NCBI GenBank assembly: GCA_013816105.1
Contig: JACDEY010000034.1
Location: 1 to 5,369, forward strand
DNA length: 5,369 nucleotides
Origin: Actinomycetota bacterium
Lineage (GTDB): Bacteria; Actinomycetota; UBA4738
Reading direction: 5' to 3'
Positions 1 through 5,368 of the stretch are shown piece after piece. Made by a program: the position numbers and the translations under genes. The notes under the pieces are model-generated. The model was not told where the DNA came from and searched no databases. It saw only the letters and a program-made list of their open reading frames with translations. Positions within the stretch are counted from its first letter, which is position 1, and every line of letters begins with the position of its first letter.

Positions 1-339
1 TTCTTCCTGGTGCTGACGGTGTTCGCCGTCGCCGTGGACGACCGCGGGGTCTTCAAGTCCGTCGCCGGTCTGCCCATCGGGCTGGTGCTCGTCTTCGACA
101 TTCTCATGGGCGGGCCCCTCACCGGGGCGAGCATGAACCCGGCCCGCTCCTTCGGACCGGCCCTCGTGAGTTGGACCTGGACGGACCTTTGGGTCTACTT
201 CATCGGACCGGTGACGGGCGCGGTCATCGCCGCGAGCGTCTACTGGCTCGCGTTCCTGCGCGGTCGGGAAGTGAGCGTGCCCCGCACCGAGACCCCGATC
301 GGCGGCGGTCCGGAGGAGGAGCTGCTCCCAGCAGAGTGA
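1..339 (+). CDS. Aquaporin (MIP family water/small-solute channel), C-terminal part, 5' truncated
   Basis: This is an inner-membrane channel of the major intrinsic protein family, passing water and possibly small neutral solutes. The window holds its last 112 residues; the frame is open to base 1, so the true start lies upstream. The second NPA box is seen as MNPARSFGPA (fragment residues 45-54), preceded by the typical GGPLTGAS re-entrant loop. Hydrophobic segments lie at about residues 1-12, 24-36 and 61-83 (the last is transmembrane helix 6, LWVYFIGPVTGAV). The hydrophilic tail of about 28 residues is rich in Pro and Glu. Serine rather than aspartate follows NPAR, which in this family favours water channels over glycerol facilitators. 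By alignment to E. coli AqpZ, the filter positions read Ile34, Ala43 and Arg49, closer to plant TIPs than to AqpZ. The stop is TGA, 6 nt from the converging small gene. Family assignment is firm; substrate is inference. Confidence 0.93.
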   Translation, partial: FFLVLTVFAVAVDDRGVFKSVAGLPIGLVLVFDILMGGPLTGASMNPARSFGPALVSWTWTDLWVYFIGPVTGAVIAASVYWLAFLRGREVSVPRTETPIGGGPEEELLPAE

Positions 340-345
340 GGCGGA

Positions 346-522
346 TCAGTACCGGGGTTTGGCGGACGGTCCCCGCCACGGCCGGCCCATGGTGTGCTGC
401 CAGCAGTTCGGACCGGGGTTGTACGCCGAGAGCTTCACGCCGCACAGCTCGCACCGGCGGTCGGGCTCCGGGGAGCCGGAGACGACGGCGGCCGGGTCGG
501 CGGGGCGGCGGGTTTCCTCCAT
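346..522 (-). CDS. Small Cys/His (putative zinc-binding) protein, 58 aa
   Basis: I cannot name this protein, but it looks like a real gene. It carries C-x2-C-x12-C-x2-H (Cys24, Cys27, Cys40, His43) around a CGVKLSAYNPGPNC core. That Cys/Gly...Leu-Ser-x-Tyr-Asn-x-Gly...Cys pattern is one I recall from short actinobacterial proteins and from zinc-ribbon segments of some regulators. The four residues could hold one zinc ion. The N-terminal 23 residues are Pro/Glu/Arg-rich and probably disordered, and the C-terminus is short and basic. There is no signal peptide or membrane segment, so it is probably cytoplasmic. The ATG at 522 was chosen because GAGGAAG (531-537) sits 8 nt upstream. An ATG at 594 would give 82 residues but would read through the inverted repeat and has no better support. 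It converges on the aquaporin and diverges from the aldo/keto reductase. Function is unknown. Confidence 0.66.
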   Translation of the reverse strand: MEETRRPADPAAVVSGSPEPDRRCELCGVKLSAYNPGPNCWQHTMGRPWRGPSAKPRY

Positions 523-530
523 GGACCTGG

Positions 531-537
531 CTTCCTC
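531..537 (-). promoter_or_regulatory. Ribosome binding site of the small Cys/His gene
   Basis: GAGGAAG on the minus strand, 8 nt before the ATG at 522. It decides the start in favour of the 58-residue form over the longer 82-residue reading from 594. Confidence 0.6.
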
Positions 538-549
538 GCATCTTGGCCT

Positions 550-577
550 GCCGCCCGGCCCCTTTTGCCCGGGCGGC
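550..577. repeat. Perfect 9-bp inverted repeat in the divergent intergenic region
   Basis: GCCGCCCGG (550-558) is exactly mirrored by CCGGGCGGC (569-577), with a 10-nt spacer, CCCCTTTTGC. No T-run follows on either strand, so a classical terminator is unlikely. It sits 27 nt upstream of the small-gene start and next to a TATGAT box, which would fit an operator or a leader hairpin. In GC-rich DNA a GC-only stem can also arise by chance. Confidence 0.5.
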
Positions 578-578
578 C

Positions 579-584
579 TATGAT
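579..584 (+). promoter_or_regulatory. Possible -10 box (TATGAT) in the divergent region
   Basis: TATGAT differs from the sigma-70 -10 consensus at one base. It lies inside CTATGATAG (578-586), which is symmetric around its centre, so the minus strand also shows a weaker TATCAT. No good -35 hexamer is found at 16-18 nt on either side, because the expected plus-strand position falls in the GC inverted repeat. If it is used on the plus strand, transcription would start near 590 and leave a leader of about 120 nt before the aldo/keto reductase. The rest of 523-712 shows nothing else I can support beyond the two ribosome binding sites. Confidence 0.25.
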
Positions 585-697
585 AGCCGCGCACATTGCG
601 GCCGGGTAGTCAGCACGCCCTGGCCGCTTGTCGGTTCCGTCCGAACCTTGTCCGGCGTCCGTCTGGCCGCGCCGGATCGAGCAGGACACAGCAGATC

Positions 698-703
698 GAG
701 GAG
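698..703 (+). promoter_or_regulatory. Ribosome binding site of the aldo/keto reductase gene
   Basis: GAGGAG, 9 nt before the ATG at 713. It selects this ATG over in-frame codons further upstream (596), whose translation gives a non-conserved Arg/Ser-rich leader. Confidence 0.7.
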
Positions 704-712
704 ACGAGCGCA

Positions 713-1648
713 ATGGAGATGCGAACGCTTGGTTCCAGAGGACCGCAGGTCTCCGTCGTCGGCTTCGGGGCGTGGGAGGCCGGTGGCGACGTGTGGGGAG
801 CGAACCGGTCCGACGATCAGGTCGTTGCCGCCATGCGGGCGGCGCTGGACGCGGGAATGAACTGGATCGACACGGCCGAGGTCTATGGATCGGGCCGCTC
901 CGAGCAGCTCGTCGGTCGGGCGATCGCCGACCGCCGGGATGACGTCCTTCTCTTCACCAAGGTAGCTCCGAGGCCCGACGGCAGCGGCTTCCGGCCCGAA
1001 GAGGTGAAGGGAGCCATCCGCGCATCGCTCGATCGCCTGGGGACCGACCACGTCGACCTCTACCAGCTGCACTGGCCCGACCGCAGCGTCCCGGTCGAGG
1101 AGACCTGGGGCGCCATGGCGGAGCTTGTCGACGAAGGGCTGGCCCGGCACATCGGCGTGAGCAACTTCGGGCGCGCGCTCCTCGAGCGTTGCCTCGACGT
1201 CCGGCCCGTCGATTCGGTGCAGAACAAGCTCTCGCTCCTGCACCAGGACGATCGCCACGACCTGCTCACCGGCCTCGAAGAGATGGGCGTCGGCTACCTT
1301 GCCTACAGTCCCCTCGCCCTCGGCCTCCTCACGGGCGCGATCTCGAAGGAAACCCGGTTCGAGGAGGGCGACTTCCGGGGAGCGGCCGGCACGAGCGCTC
1401 CCAGGGACTTCGCGCCGGGGGATCTGGAGAAGAATCTGAAGAAGGTCGAGAGGATGCGCCCGATCGCCGAGCGAGTGGGAACGACGCTTGCCCCACTCGC
1501 CCTTCGCTGGGTGATCCAGCAGCAAGGTGTCACCGCCGCCATCGCGGGAAGCAGGAACGCCGACCACGTCCGAAACAACTCGACCGCGGGCGACCTGCGC
1601 CTGGACGCCCAGACCGTGGCCGAGCTGGAGGGGATCTTCGAGGACTAA
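713..1648 (+). CDS. Aldo/keto reductase, 311 aa
   Basis: A soluble NAD(P)H-dependent oxidoreductase of the aldo/keto reductase superfamily, a TIM barrel that interconverts carbonyls and alcohols. The catalytic tetrad is complete: Asp53 and Tyr58 in NWIDTAEVYGSG, Lys83 in LLFTKVAP, and His120 in DLYQLHWPD. Other family landmarks are the N-terminal LGSRGPQVSVVGFGAW strand, GVSNFG at 148-153, the AYSPLALGLLTG segment at about 197-208, and a C-terminal cofactor-binding stretch AGSRNADHVRNN (278-289). Length is normal for the aryl-alcohol dehydrogenase/Tas-like branch, which usually prefers NADPH. The start at 713 has GAGGAG 9 nt upstream and begins where similarity to the family begins. It is transcribed alone; its TAA stop overlaps the korB TAG by 4 nt. 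The physiological substrate cannot be read from sequence, and detoxification of reactive aldehydes is only a common possibility. Confidence 0.95.
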   Translation: MEMRTLGSRGPQVSVVGFGAWEAGGDVWGANRSDDQVVAAMRAALDAGMNWIDTAEVYGSGRSEQLVGRAIADRRDDVLLFTKVAPRPDGSGFRPEEVKGAIRASLDRLGTDHVDLYQLHWPDRSVPVEETWGAMAELVDEGLARHIGVSNFGRALLERCLDVRPVDSVQNKLSLLHQDDRHDLLTGLEEMGVGYLAYSPLALGLLTGAISKETRFEEGDFRGAAGTSAPRDFAPGDLEKNLKKVERMRPIAERVGTTLAPLALRWVIQQQGVTAAIAGSRNADHVRNNSTAGDLRLDAQTVAELEGIFED

Positions 1649-2751
1649 CTCGGGAGGGGACCGGTCGGGACGCCTCCGTCCTCGACGACCCAGGTGTCGC
1701 CGGAGTGGAGGAGCTTGCCCAGATCGCCCCGTCCGAGCTTCTCCGTGGCGAGCGCGATCTGCCGATCCATCAGCTCGCCGTAGACGGGGCGGCGAACGTC
1801 CCGGAAGACCCCGAGCGCCGTCGGCTCGGTGGGCCCGGAGGAGAGGTGCGCGAGCGCGAACGCGGGGGCGGGGTTCGCATGCCCCGAGTCGTGGACGTAG
1901 ACGAGCTCCTCCGGGGTATCGGCGGTGTCCGCGATGCGAAGCGTCCCGTCGAATTCCACGGCCACACAGCGAGCTCCGTCCGGCCCGAACTTCACCGGTT
2001 CCCCATCCTCCAGCCGGATCTGGTTCAGGCCCTTCGACTCCTTGCCGGTGAGCGCGAGGAAGGCGCCGTCGTTGAAGACGTTGCAGTTCTGGTAGATCTC
2101 GACGAAGGCCGCGCCATCGTGGGCAGCGGCCCGCCGAAGGACGCCCGTCAGGTGCTGGCGGTCCACGTCGACGGTTCGGGCGACGAAGCTCGCCTCGGCT
2201 CCCAGCGCGAGCGCCACCGGGTTGAACGGATGGTCCAGGGAGCCGAACGGCGTCGACTTGGTGACCTTCCCCTCCTCGCTCGTCGGCGAGTACTGCCCCT
2301 TCGTGAGCCCGTAGATCTGGTTGTTGAACATCAGGATCTTGACGTTCACGTTCCTGCGAAGCGCGTGAATGAGGTGGTTGCCCCCGATGGAGAGCGCGTC
2401 ACCGTCGCCAGTTACCACCCAAACGGATAGATCCGGCCGGGCCGTGGCCACGCCGGTGGCGATCGCCGGCGCCCGACCGTGGATCCCGTGCACGCCGTAG
2501 GTGTCCATGTAGTACACGAACCGGCCGGAGCACCCGATACCGGTGACGAACACCATCTGCTCCGGCGGGATGCCGAGCTCGGGGACGAACGCCCGGAACG
2601 TCGAGAGGATGGCGTAGTCGCCGCATCCCGGGCACCACCGCACCTCCTGGTCGCTCGCGAAGTCCTTCTTCGTGAGGGTCAGGGGGGCTCCGGACCCCGG
2701 CTTTCCACCGCCGTCCGGTCCGTGCCGGCCGCCGTTTCCGACCGTCGTCAC
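1645..2751 (-). CDS. korB: 2-oxoacid:ferredoxin oxidoreductase beta subunit (KorB-like), 368 aa
   Basis: The subunit binding thiamine diphosphate and a [4Fe-4S] cluster in an enzyme that converts 2-oxoglutarate (or another 2-oxoacid) plus CoA to acyl-CoA and CO2 with reduction of ferredoxin. CPGCG lies at 40-44. GIGCSGR (71-77) and HGIHGRAPAIATG (88-100) follow. The thiamine diphosphate/Mg signature runs from GDGDALSIGGNH (115-126) to FNNQIYGLTKGQYSPTS (142-158). Cys40, Cys43, Cys74 and Cys223 (YQNCN) match the spacing of the four cluster ligands I recall for the two-subunit Sulfolobus enzyme. The first 25 residues are a Gly-rich extension. GTG at 2751 is chosen because it forms a GTGA overlap with the korA stop and has GAGGAG 9 nt upstream; the frame stays open to 3036, but that part reads korA out of frame. 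Length and motifs resemble mycobacterial KorB. Substrate choice (2-oxoglutarate versus pyruvate) is inferred from that resemblance. Confidence 0.94.
   Translation of the reverse strand: MTTVGNGGRHGPDGGGKPGSGAPLTLTKKDFASDQEVRWCPGCGDYAILSTFRAFVPELGIPPEQMVFVTGIGCSGRFVYYMDTYGVHGIHGRAPAIATGVATARPDLSVWVVTGDGDALSIGGNHLIHALRRNVNVKILMFNNQIYGLTKGQYSPTSEEGKVTKSTPFGSLDHPFNPVALALGAEASFVARTVDVDRQHLTGVLRRAAAHDGAAFVEIYQNCNVFNDGAFLALTGKESKGLNQIRLEDGEPVKFGPDGARCVAVEFDGTLRIADTADTPEELVYVHDSGHANPAPAFALAHLSSGPTEPTALGVFRDVRRPVYGELMDRQIALATEKLGRGDLGKLLHSGDTWVVEDGGVPTGPLPS
2748..2751 (-). other. GTGA stop/start overlap between korA and korB
   Basis: The korB GTG (2751-2749) shares two bases with the korA TGA (2750-2748). 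This arrangement is typical of translational coupling and supports equal production of the two subunits. Confidence 0.85.
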
Positions 2752-4592
2752 CTCGTCAGTCTCCTCGTGATCTGCTCGTCCATGTCGGCGGCCAGGATCG
2801 GCTGCCCCTGGACCTTCGTGTAGCTCTCTGCATCCAGCAGGAAGCGGGCCCGGATCAGCATCGAGAGCTGACCGGTGTTCATCTCGGGGATCAGCACCCG
2901 CCGGTAGCGGCGAAGCACCTCCTCGATGTTCCTCGGCCATGGGTTGAGGTGGGTGAGGTGCGCGTGCGCCACCTTTTTCCCGCTTCTCCTCGTTCTGCGA
3001 ACCGATCCCCGGATCGCACCGAACGTGGAGCCCCACCCCAGGACCAGGAGCTCGGCGTCACCCGTCTCGTCGTCGACCTCGAGCAGCGGGATGTCGTCCG
3101 CGATCTTCGCGACCTTCGCCGCCCGGAGCTTCGTCATGCGCTCGTGGTTATCGGCCTCGTAGGAGATGTTCCCGGTGACGTCCTCTTTCTCCAGCCCTCC
3201 GATCCGGTGGCGCAGGCCGGGCGTGCCGGGCACCGCCCACGGGCGGGCGAGGTTCTCGTCGCGCAGGTATGGCATGAAGCCGTCGTCGTGGTTGACCTGC
3301 GTGGCGAAATGAGGGTCTATCTCTGGAAGCCCGTCCACGTCGGGCAGCCGCCATGGCTCCGAGGAGTTGCCGAGGAAGGTATCGCTCAGAAGGATCACGG
3401 GGGTGCGGTACTTGACCGCGATCCTCGCGGCCTCGAGCGCCGTGTCGAAGCAGTTCGCCGGCGTCGAAGCGGCCACGACCGGAAGCGGAGATTCCCCATG
3501 CCGTCCGTACAGGGCCGCCAGGAGATCGGCCGCCTCGGTCTTGGTTGGCATGCCCGTGGACGGGCCCGCCCGCTGGACGTCCACGACGATGAGCGGCAGC
3601 TCCAGGGCGACCGCGAGGCTGATCGTCTCTTGCTTGAGGTCGAGCCCGGGACCGCTCGTCCCCGTGACGCCGAGCTGACCGGCGAACGAGGCGCCGAGGG
3701 CGGCGCCGATCGCGGCGATCTCGTCCTCGGCCTGGAGCGTCCGTACGGCGAAGTTCTTGTGGCGTGACAGCTCGTGGAGGAGCTCGGAGGCGGGGGTGAT
3801 CGGATAGCTCGAGTAGAAGATGGGCAACCCGCTCCTCACGCTGGCCGCCACCAGCCCCCAGGCCAGCGCGGTGCTGCCCGCTATGTTCCGGTAGGTGCCC
3901 GGCAGCGCCGGCGCCGGCTTCACCTCGTAGGTGTGAGCGAACAGCTCTGTTGTCTCACCGAAGTTGTAGCCGGCACGGAAGGCCGCGAGGTTGGCCCGAA
4001 GGATGTCGGGCTTGCGATTGAACTTCTTCTCGACCCACTTGGTGGTGACGTCCGTGGGACGGCTGTACATCCACGACACCAGCCCGAGGGCGAACATGTT
4101 CTTGGAGCGCTCGGCCTCCTTCTTCGTGAGCCCCATGCCCTCGGTGGCCCGAACGGTGATCGAGGTCATCGGAACCCGGTAGACGCGGTATCCGTCGAGC
4201 GACCCGTCCTCCAGAGGATTCGATGCGTAGCCGGCCTTCTCGAGGTTCCGATCGACGAAGGCGTCCTCGTTCACGATGAGGGTGCCGTTCGGCTCGAGGT
4301 CCCGGAGGTTCGTCTGGAGGGCGGCCGGATTCATGGCGATGAGGACGTTCGGGGCGTCGCCGGGCGTGACGATGTCCTGGGAGGCGAAGTGGATCTGGAA
4401 AGCCGACACGCCGGCCAGCGTTCCTGCCGGGGCGCGTATCTCCGCGGGGAAGTCGGGAAGGGTCGCCAGGTCGTTTCCGAGCACCGCGGTCGCATTGGTG
4501 AACCGGTCGCCGGTCAACTGCATCCCATCGCCGGAATCGCCGGCGAAGCGCACGACGACGCGCTCCTTCTGCTCGACGGTCTTGGTGGGCAT
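2748..4592 (-). CDS. korA: 2-oxoacid:ferredoxin oxidoreductase alpha subunit (KorA-like, gamma-alpha fusion), 614 aa
   Basis: The partner of KorB in a cytoplasmic 2-oxoacid:ferredoxin oxidoreductase. In mycobacteria the equivalent pair serves as a 2-oxoglutarate oxidoreductase feeding the TCA cycle independently of the classical dehydrogenase complex. Residues about 11-200 form the gamma domain, opening with VVVRFAGDSGDGMQ (12-25) and containing IRAPAGTLAGVSAFQIHF (52-69). Residues about 235-420 form the pyrimidine-binding domain, with the hallmark YPITPASE (263-270), QAEDEIAAIGAALGA (287-301), TSGPGLDLK (312-320) and VDVQRAGPSTGMPT (337-350). A C-terminal transketolase-like domain follows (LLVLGWGSTFGAIR, about 515-528). 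Length is normal for the fused two-subunit class; there are no CxxC ferredoxin-type motifs, as expected, since the cluster is in KorB. The ATG at 4592 has GAGGAG 4 nt upstream, a little close. korA is first in the korAB operon, 80 nt after the Kelch gene on the same strand. Confidence 0.95.
   Translation of the reverse strand: MPTKTVEQKERVVVRFAGDSGDGMQLTGDRFTNATAVLGNDLATLPDFPAEIRAPAGTLAGVSAFQIHFASQDIVTPGDAPNVLIAMNPAALQTNLRDLEPNGTLIVNEDAFVDRNLEKAGYASNPLEDGSLDGYRVYRVPMTSITVRATEGMGLTKKEAERSKNMFALGLVSWMYSRPTDVTTKWVEKKFNRKPDILRANLAAFRAGYNFGETTELFAHTYEVKPAPALPGTYRNIAGSTALAWGLVAASVRSGLPIFYSSYPITPASELLHELSRHKNFAVRTLQAEDEIAAIGAALGASFAGQLGVTGTSGPGLDLKQETISLAVALELPLIVVDVQRAGPSTGMPTKTEAADLLAALYGRHGESPLPVVAASTPANCFDTALEAARIAVKYRTPVILLSDTFLGNSSEPWRLPDVDGLPEIDPHFATQVNHDDGFMPYLRDENLARPWAVPGTPGLRHRIGGLEKEDVTGNISYEADNHERMTKLRAAKVAKIADDIPLLEVDDETGDAELLVLGWGSTFGAIRGSVRRTRRSGKKVAHAHLTHLNPWPRNIEEVLRRYRRVLIPEMNTGQLSMLIRARFLLDAESYTKVQGQPILAADMDEQITRRLTR
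2761..2766 (-). promoter_or_regulatory. Ribosome binding site of korB, inside the korA 3' end
   Basis: GAGGAG on the minus strand, 9 nt before the GTG at 2751. It supports the short 368-residue form of KorB over longer readings that run into korA. Confidence 0.7.
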
Positions 4593-4596
4593 GTCG

Positions 4597-4602
4597 CTCC
4601 TC
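4597..4602 (-). promoter_or_regulatory. Ribosome binding site of korA
   Basis: GAGGAG on the minus strand with only 4 nt before the ATG at 4592. The spacing is short but usable, and no other in-frame start nearby has a better match. Confidence 0.55.
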
Positions 4603-4614
4603 GGGATGAAGGGC

Positions 4615-4636
4615 CGTAGTCAGTACCTAGACTACG
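4615..4636. repeat. 7-bp inverted repeat upstream of korA (possible operator)
   Basis: CGTAGTC (4615-4621) is exactly mirrored by GACTACG (4630-4636) across an 8-nt spacer, AGTACCTA. The 22-bp element begins 23 nt upstream of the korA ATG, where a promoter or repressor site would be expected. On the minus strand it contains TAGTCT, a possible -10 of TAnnnT form, but no convincing -35 lies upstream. It is the least GC-rich part of the 80-nt gap between the Kelch gene and korA. No T-run follows, so a terminator for the upstream gene is not supported. Confidence 0.4.
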
Positions 4637-4672
4637 CCTTCGCGCCGAGCCGAAGCGGCGGCCTCGCGCTTC

Positions 4673-5368
4673 TCAGCCGAGGCGCAGGATCTTAGCCACC
4701 GACGGCACGCCGCTCGAGTTGAGCAGGAAAAGCATGTAGTGCCCCGGGGGCGCCAGCTCCGGCTCCGCCGGCGCGGTGGCGTTCAGCTGTCCGCCTCCGG
4801 CGCTGAATGCCAGGTCCACGTACCGCTGCTCGAAGTTGTTGGCATGTGTCGTCGAGCCGAGCTTGACCAGGGCCGCTCGCGTGATGTCAGCGGCGTTCGG
4901 CGTCCCGATCGAGAAGGCCTGCCCGTAGCCGACGGAGGTCGGAGCGGACGAGATCGTCGGGCGCGCGCCCTGGAACAGGTACGGCGGGCTGTAGTACTCG
5001 ATCGTCCTCGGCATGTCACCGCCGTCCGAGCCCGCCGAGACCACCCTTCCGTCCGGGAGCAGCAGGGCGGTGGAGTGATACGTGCGGTTCGCGGCCTGCG
5101 AGGCCATGTCACGCCACAGGCCGGTGGCGGGGTCGTAGAGCTCGGCCTGAAGCACCGGGTTGTCGTAGAGGTTCGGGCCCTGTCCGCCGCCGACCGCGAG
5201 GATGGTGCCGTCGGCCAGCAGCACCGTGTTGTGGTTGTACCGGGCGTGGTGCATGTCGTCCGAGAAAGTCCACTGGGGGGTGGCATCGGAGAGGTCGATT
5301 ATCTCCGTCGAGTCGAGCGGGCCCCAGCCTCCGGCGACGAAGACCCTCTCGGGAGCCTTCGTCGTGTC
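4673..5368 (-). CDS. Galactose oxidase-like Kelch protein with DUF1929-type C-terminal domain, N-terminus outside the window
   Basis: The last 231 residues of a probably exported protein resembling galactose/glyoxal oxidases, copper-radical enzymes that oxidise primary alcohols or aldehydes and release hydrogen peroxide. Kelch-type blades are seen at RVFVAGGWG (8-16), TVLLADGTILAVGGG (48-62) and STALLLPDGRVVSAGSDGG (99-117). From about residue 122 (TIEYYSPPYLF) an immunoglobulin-like C-terminal domain follows, ending in GHYMLFLLNSSGVPSVAKILRL. Three copper-site positions known from fungal galactose oxidase have matching residues: Tyr44 (ARYNHN, like Tyr272), Tyr97-His98 (RTYHS, like Tyr495-His496) and His175 (TTHANNFEQR, like His581). 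The Cys that cross-links the active-site Tyr would lie upstream of this fragment, as would any signal peptide. The frame is open from 5368, so internal ATGs such as that at 5254 are not the start. Oxidase activity is plausible; substrate is unknown. Confidence 0.88.
   Translation of the reverse strand, partial: DTTKAPERVFVAGGWGPLDSTEIIDLSDATPQWTFSDDMHHARYNHNTVLLADGTILAVGGGQGPNLYDNPVLQAELYDPATGLWRDMASQAANRTYHSTALLLPDGRVVSAGSDGGDMPRTIEYYSPPYLFQGARPTISSAPTSVGYGQAFSIGTPNAADITRAALVKLGSTTHANNFEQRYVDLAFSAGGGQLNATAPAEPELAPPGHYMLFLLNSSGVPSVAKILRLG

Noticed and set aside
523..594. Longer start at 594 for the small Cys/His gene
   Set aside because: The added residues translate the GC inverted repeat, and the ATG at 522 has a well-spaced GAGGAAG.
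171..860. 229-codon plus-strand open frame from inside the aquaporin to inside the aldo/keto reductase
   Set aside because: It is out of frame with both real genes, very Arg-rich, and without any motif.
578..1567. Long open frame (329 codons) on the minus strand opposite the aldo/keto reductase
   Set aside because: It is antisense to a gene with a complete catalytic tetrad, shows no recognisable motif, and is the kind of long shadow frame expected in GC-rich DNA.
1652..1678. Possible terminator hairpin (GGAGG...CCTCC) just after the aldo/keto reductase stop
   Set aside because: Only about 5 bp of stem with a long loop and no T-run; it lies in the korB coding sequence and is within chance expectation at this GC content.
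1189..2430. 413-codon plus-strand open frame spanning the reductase 3' end and the antisense of korB
   Set aside because: Its translation is Arg/Pro/Gly-rich with no domain, crosses two well-supported genes, and has no plausible ribosome binding site.
2752..3036. Longer korB start at 3036 giving 463 residues
   Set aside because: The extra 95 residues are korA read out of frame, and the GTG at 2751 has both a ribosome binding site and the classical GTGA overlap.
2949..4619. Two nearly adjoining plus-strand open frames antisense to korA
   Set aside because: Low-complexity translations with no family motifs; korA on the other strand carries all expected motifs across its length.
4637..4672. 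Bulged GC-rich hairpin between the Kelch gene stop and korA, as a terminator
   Set aside because: The stem is interrupted, no U-run follows on the minus strand, and similar GC-rich pairings occur throughout the window.
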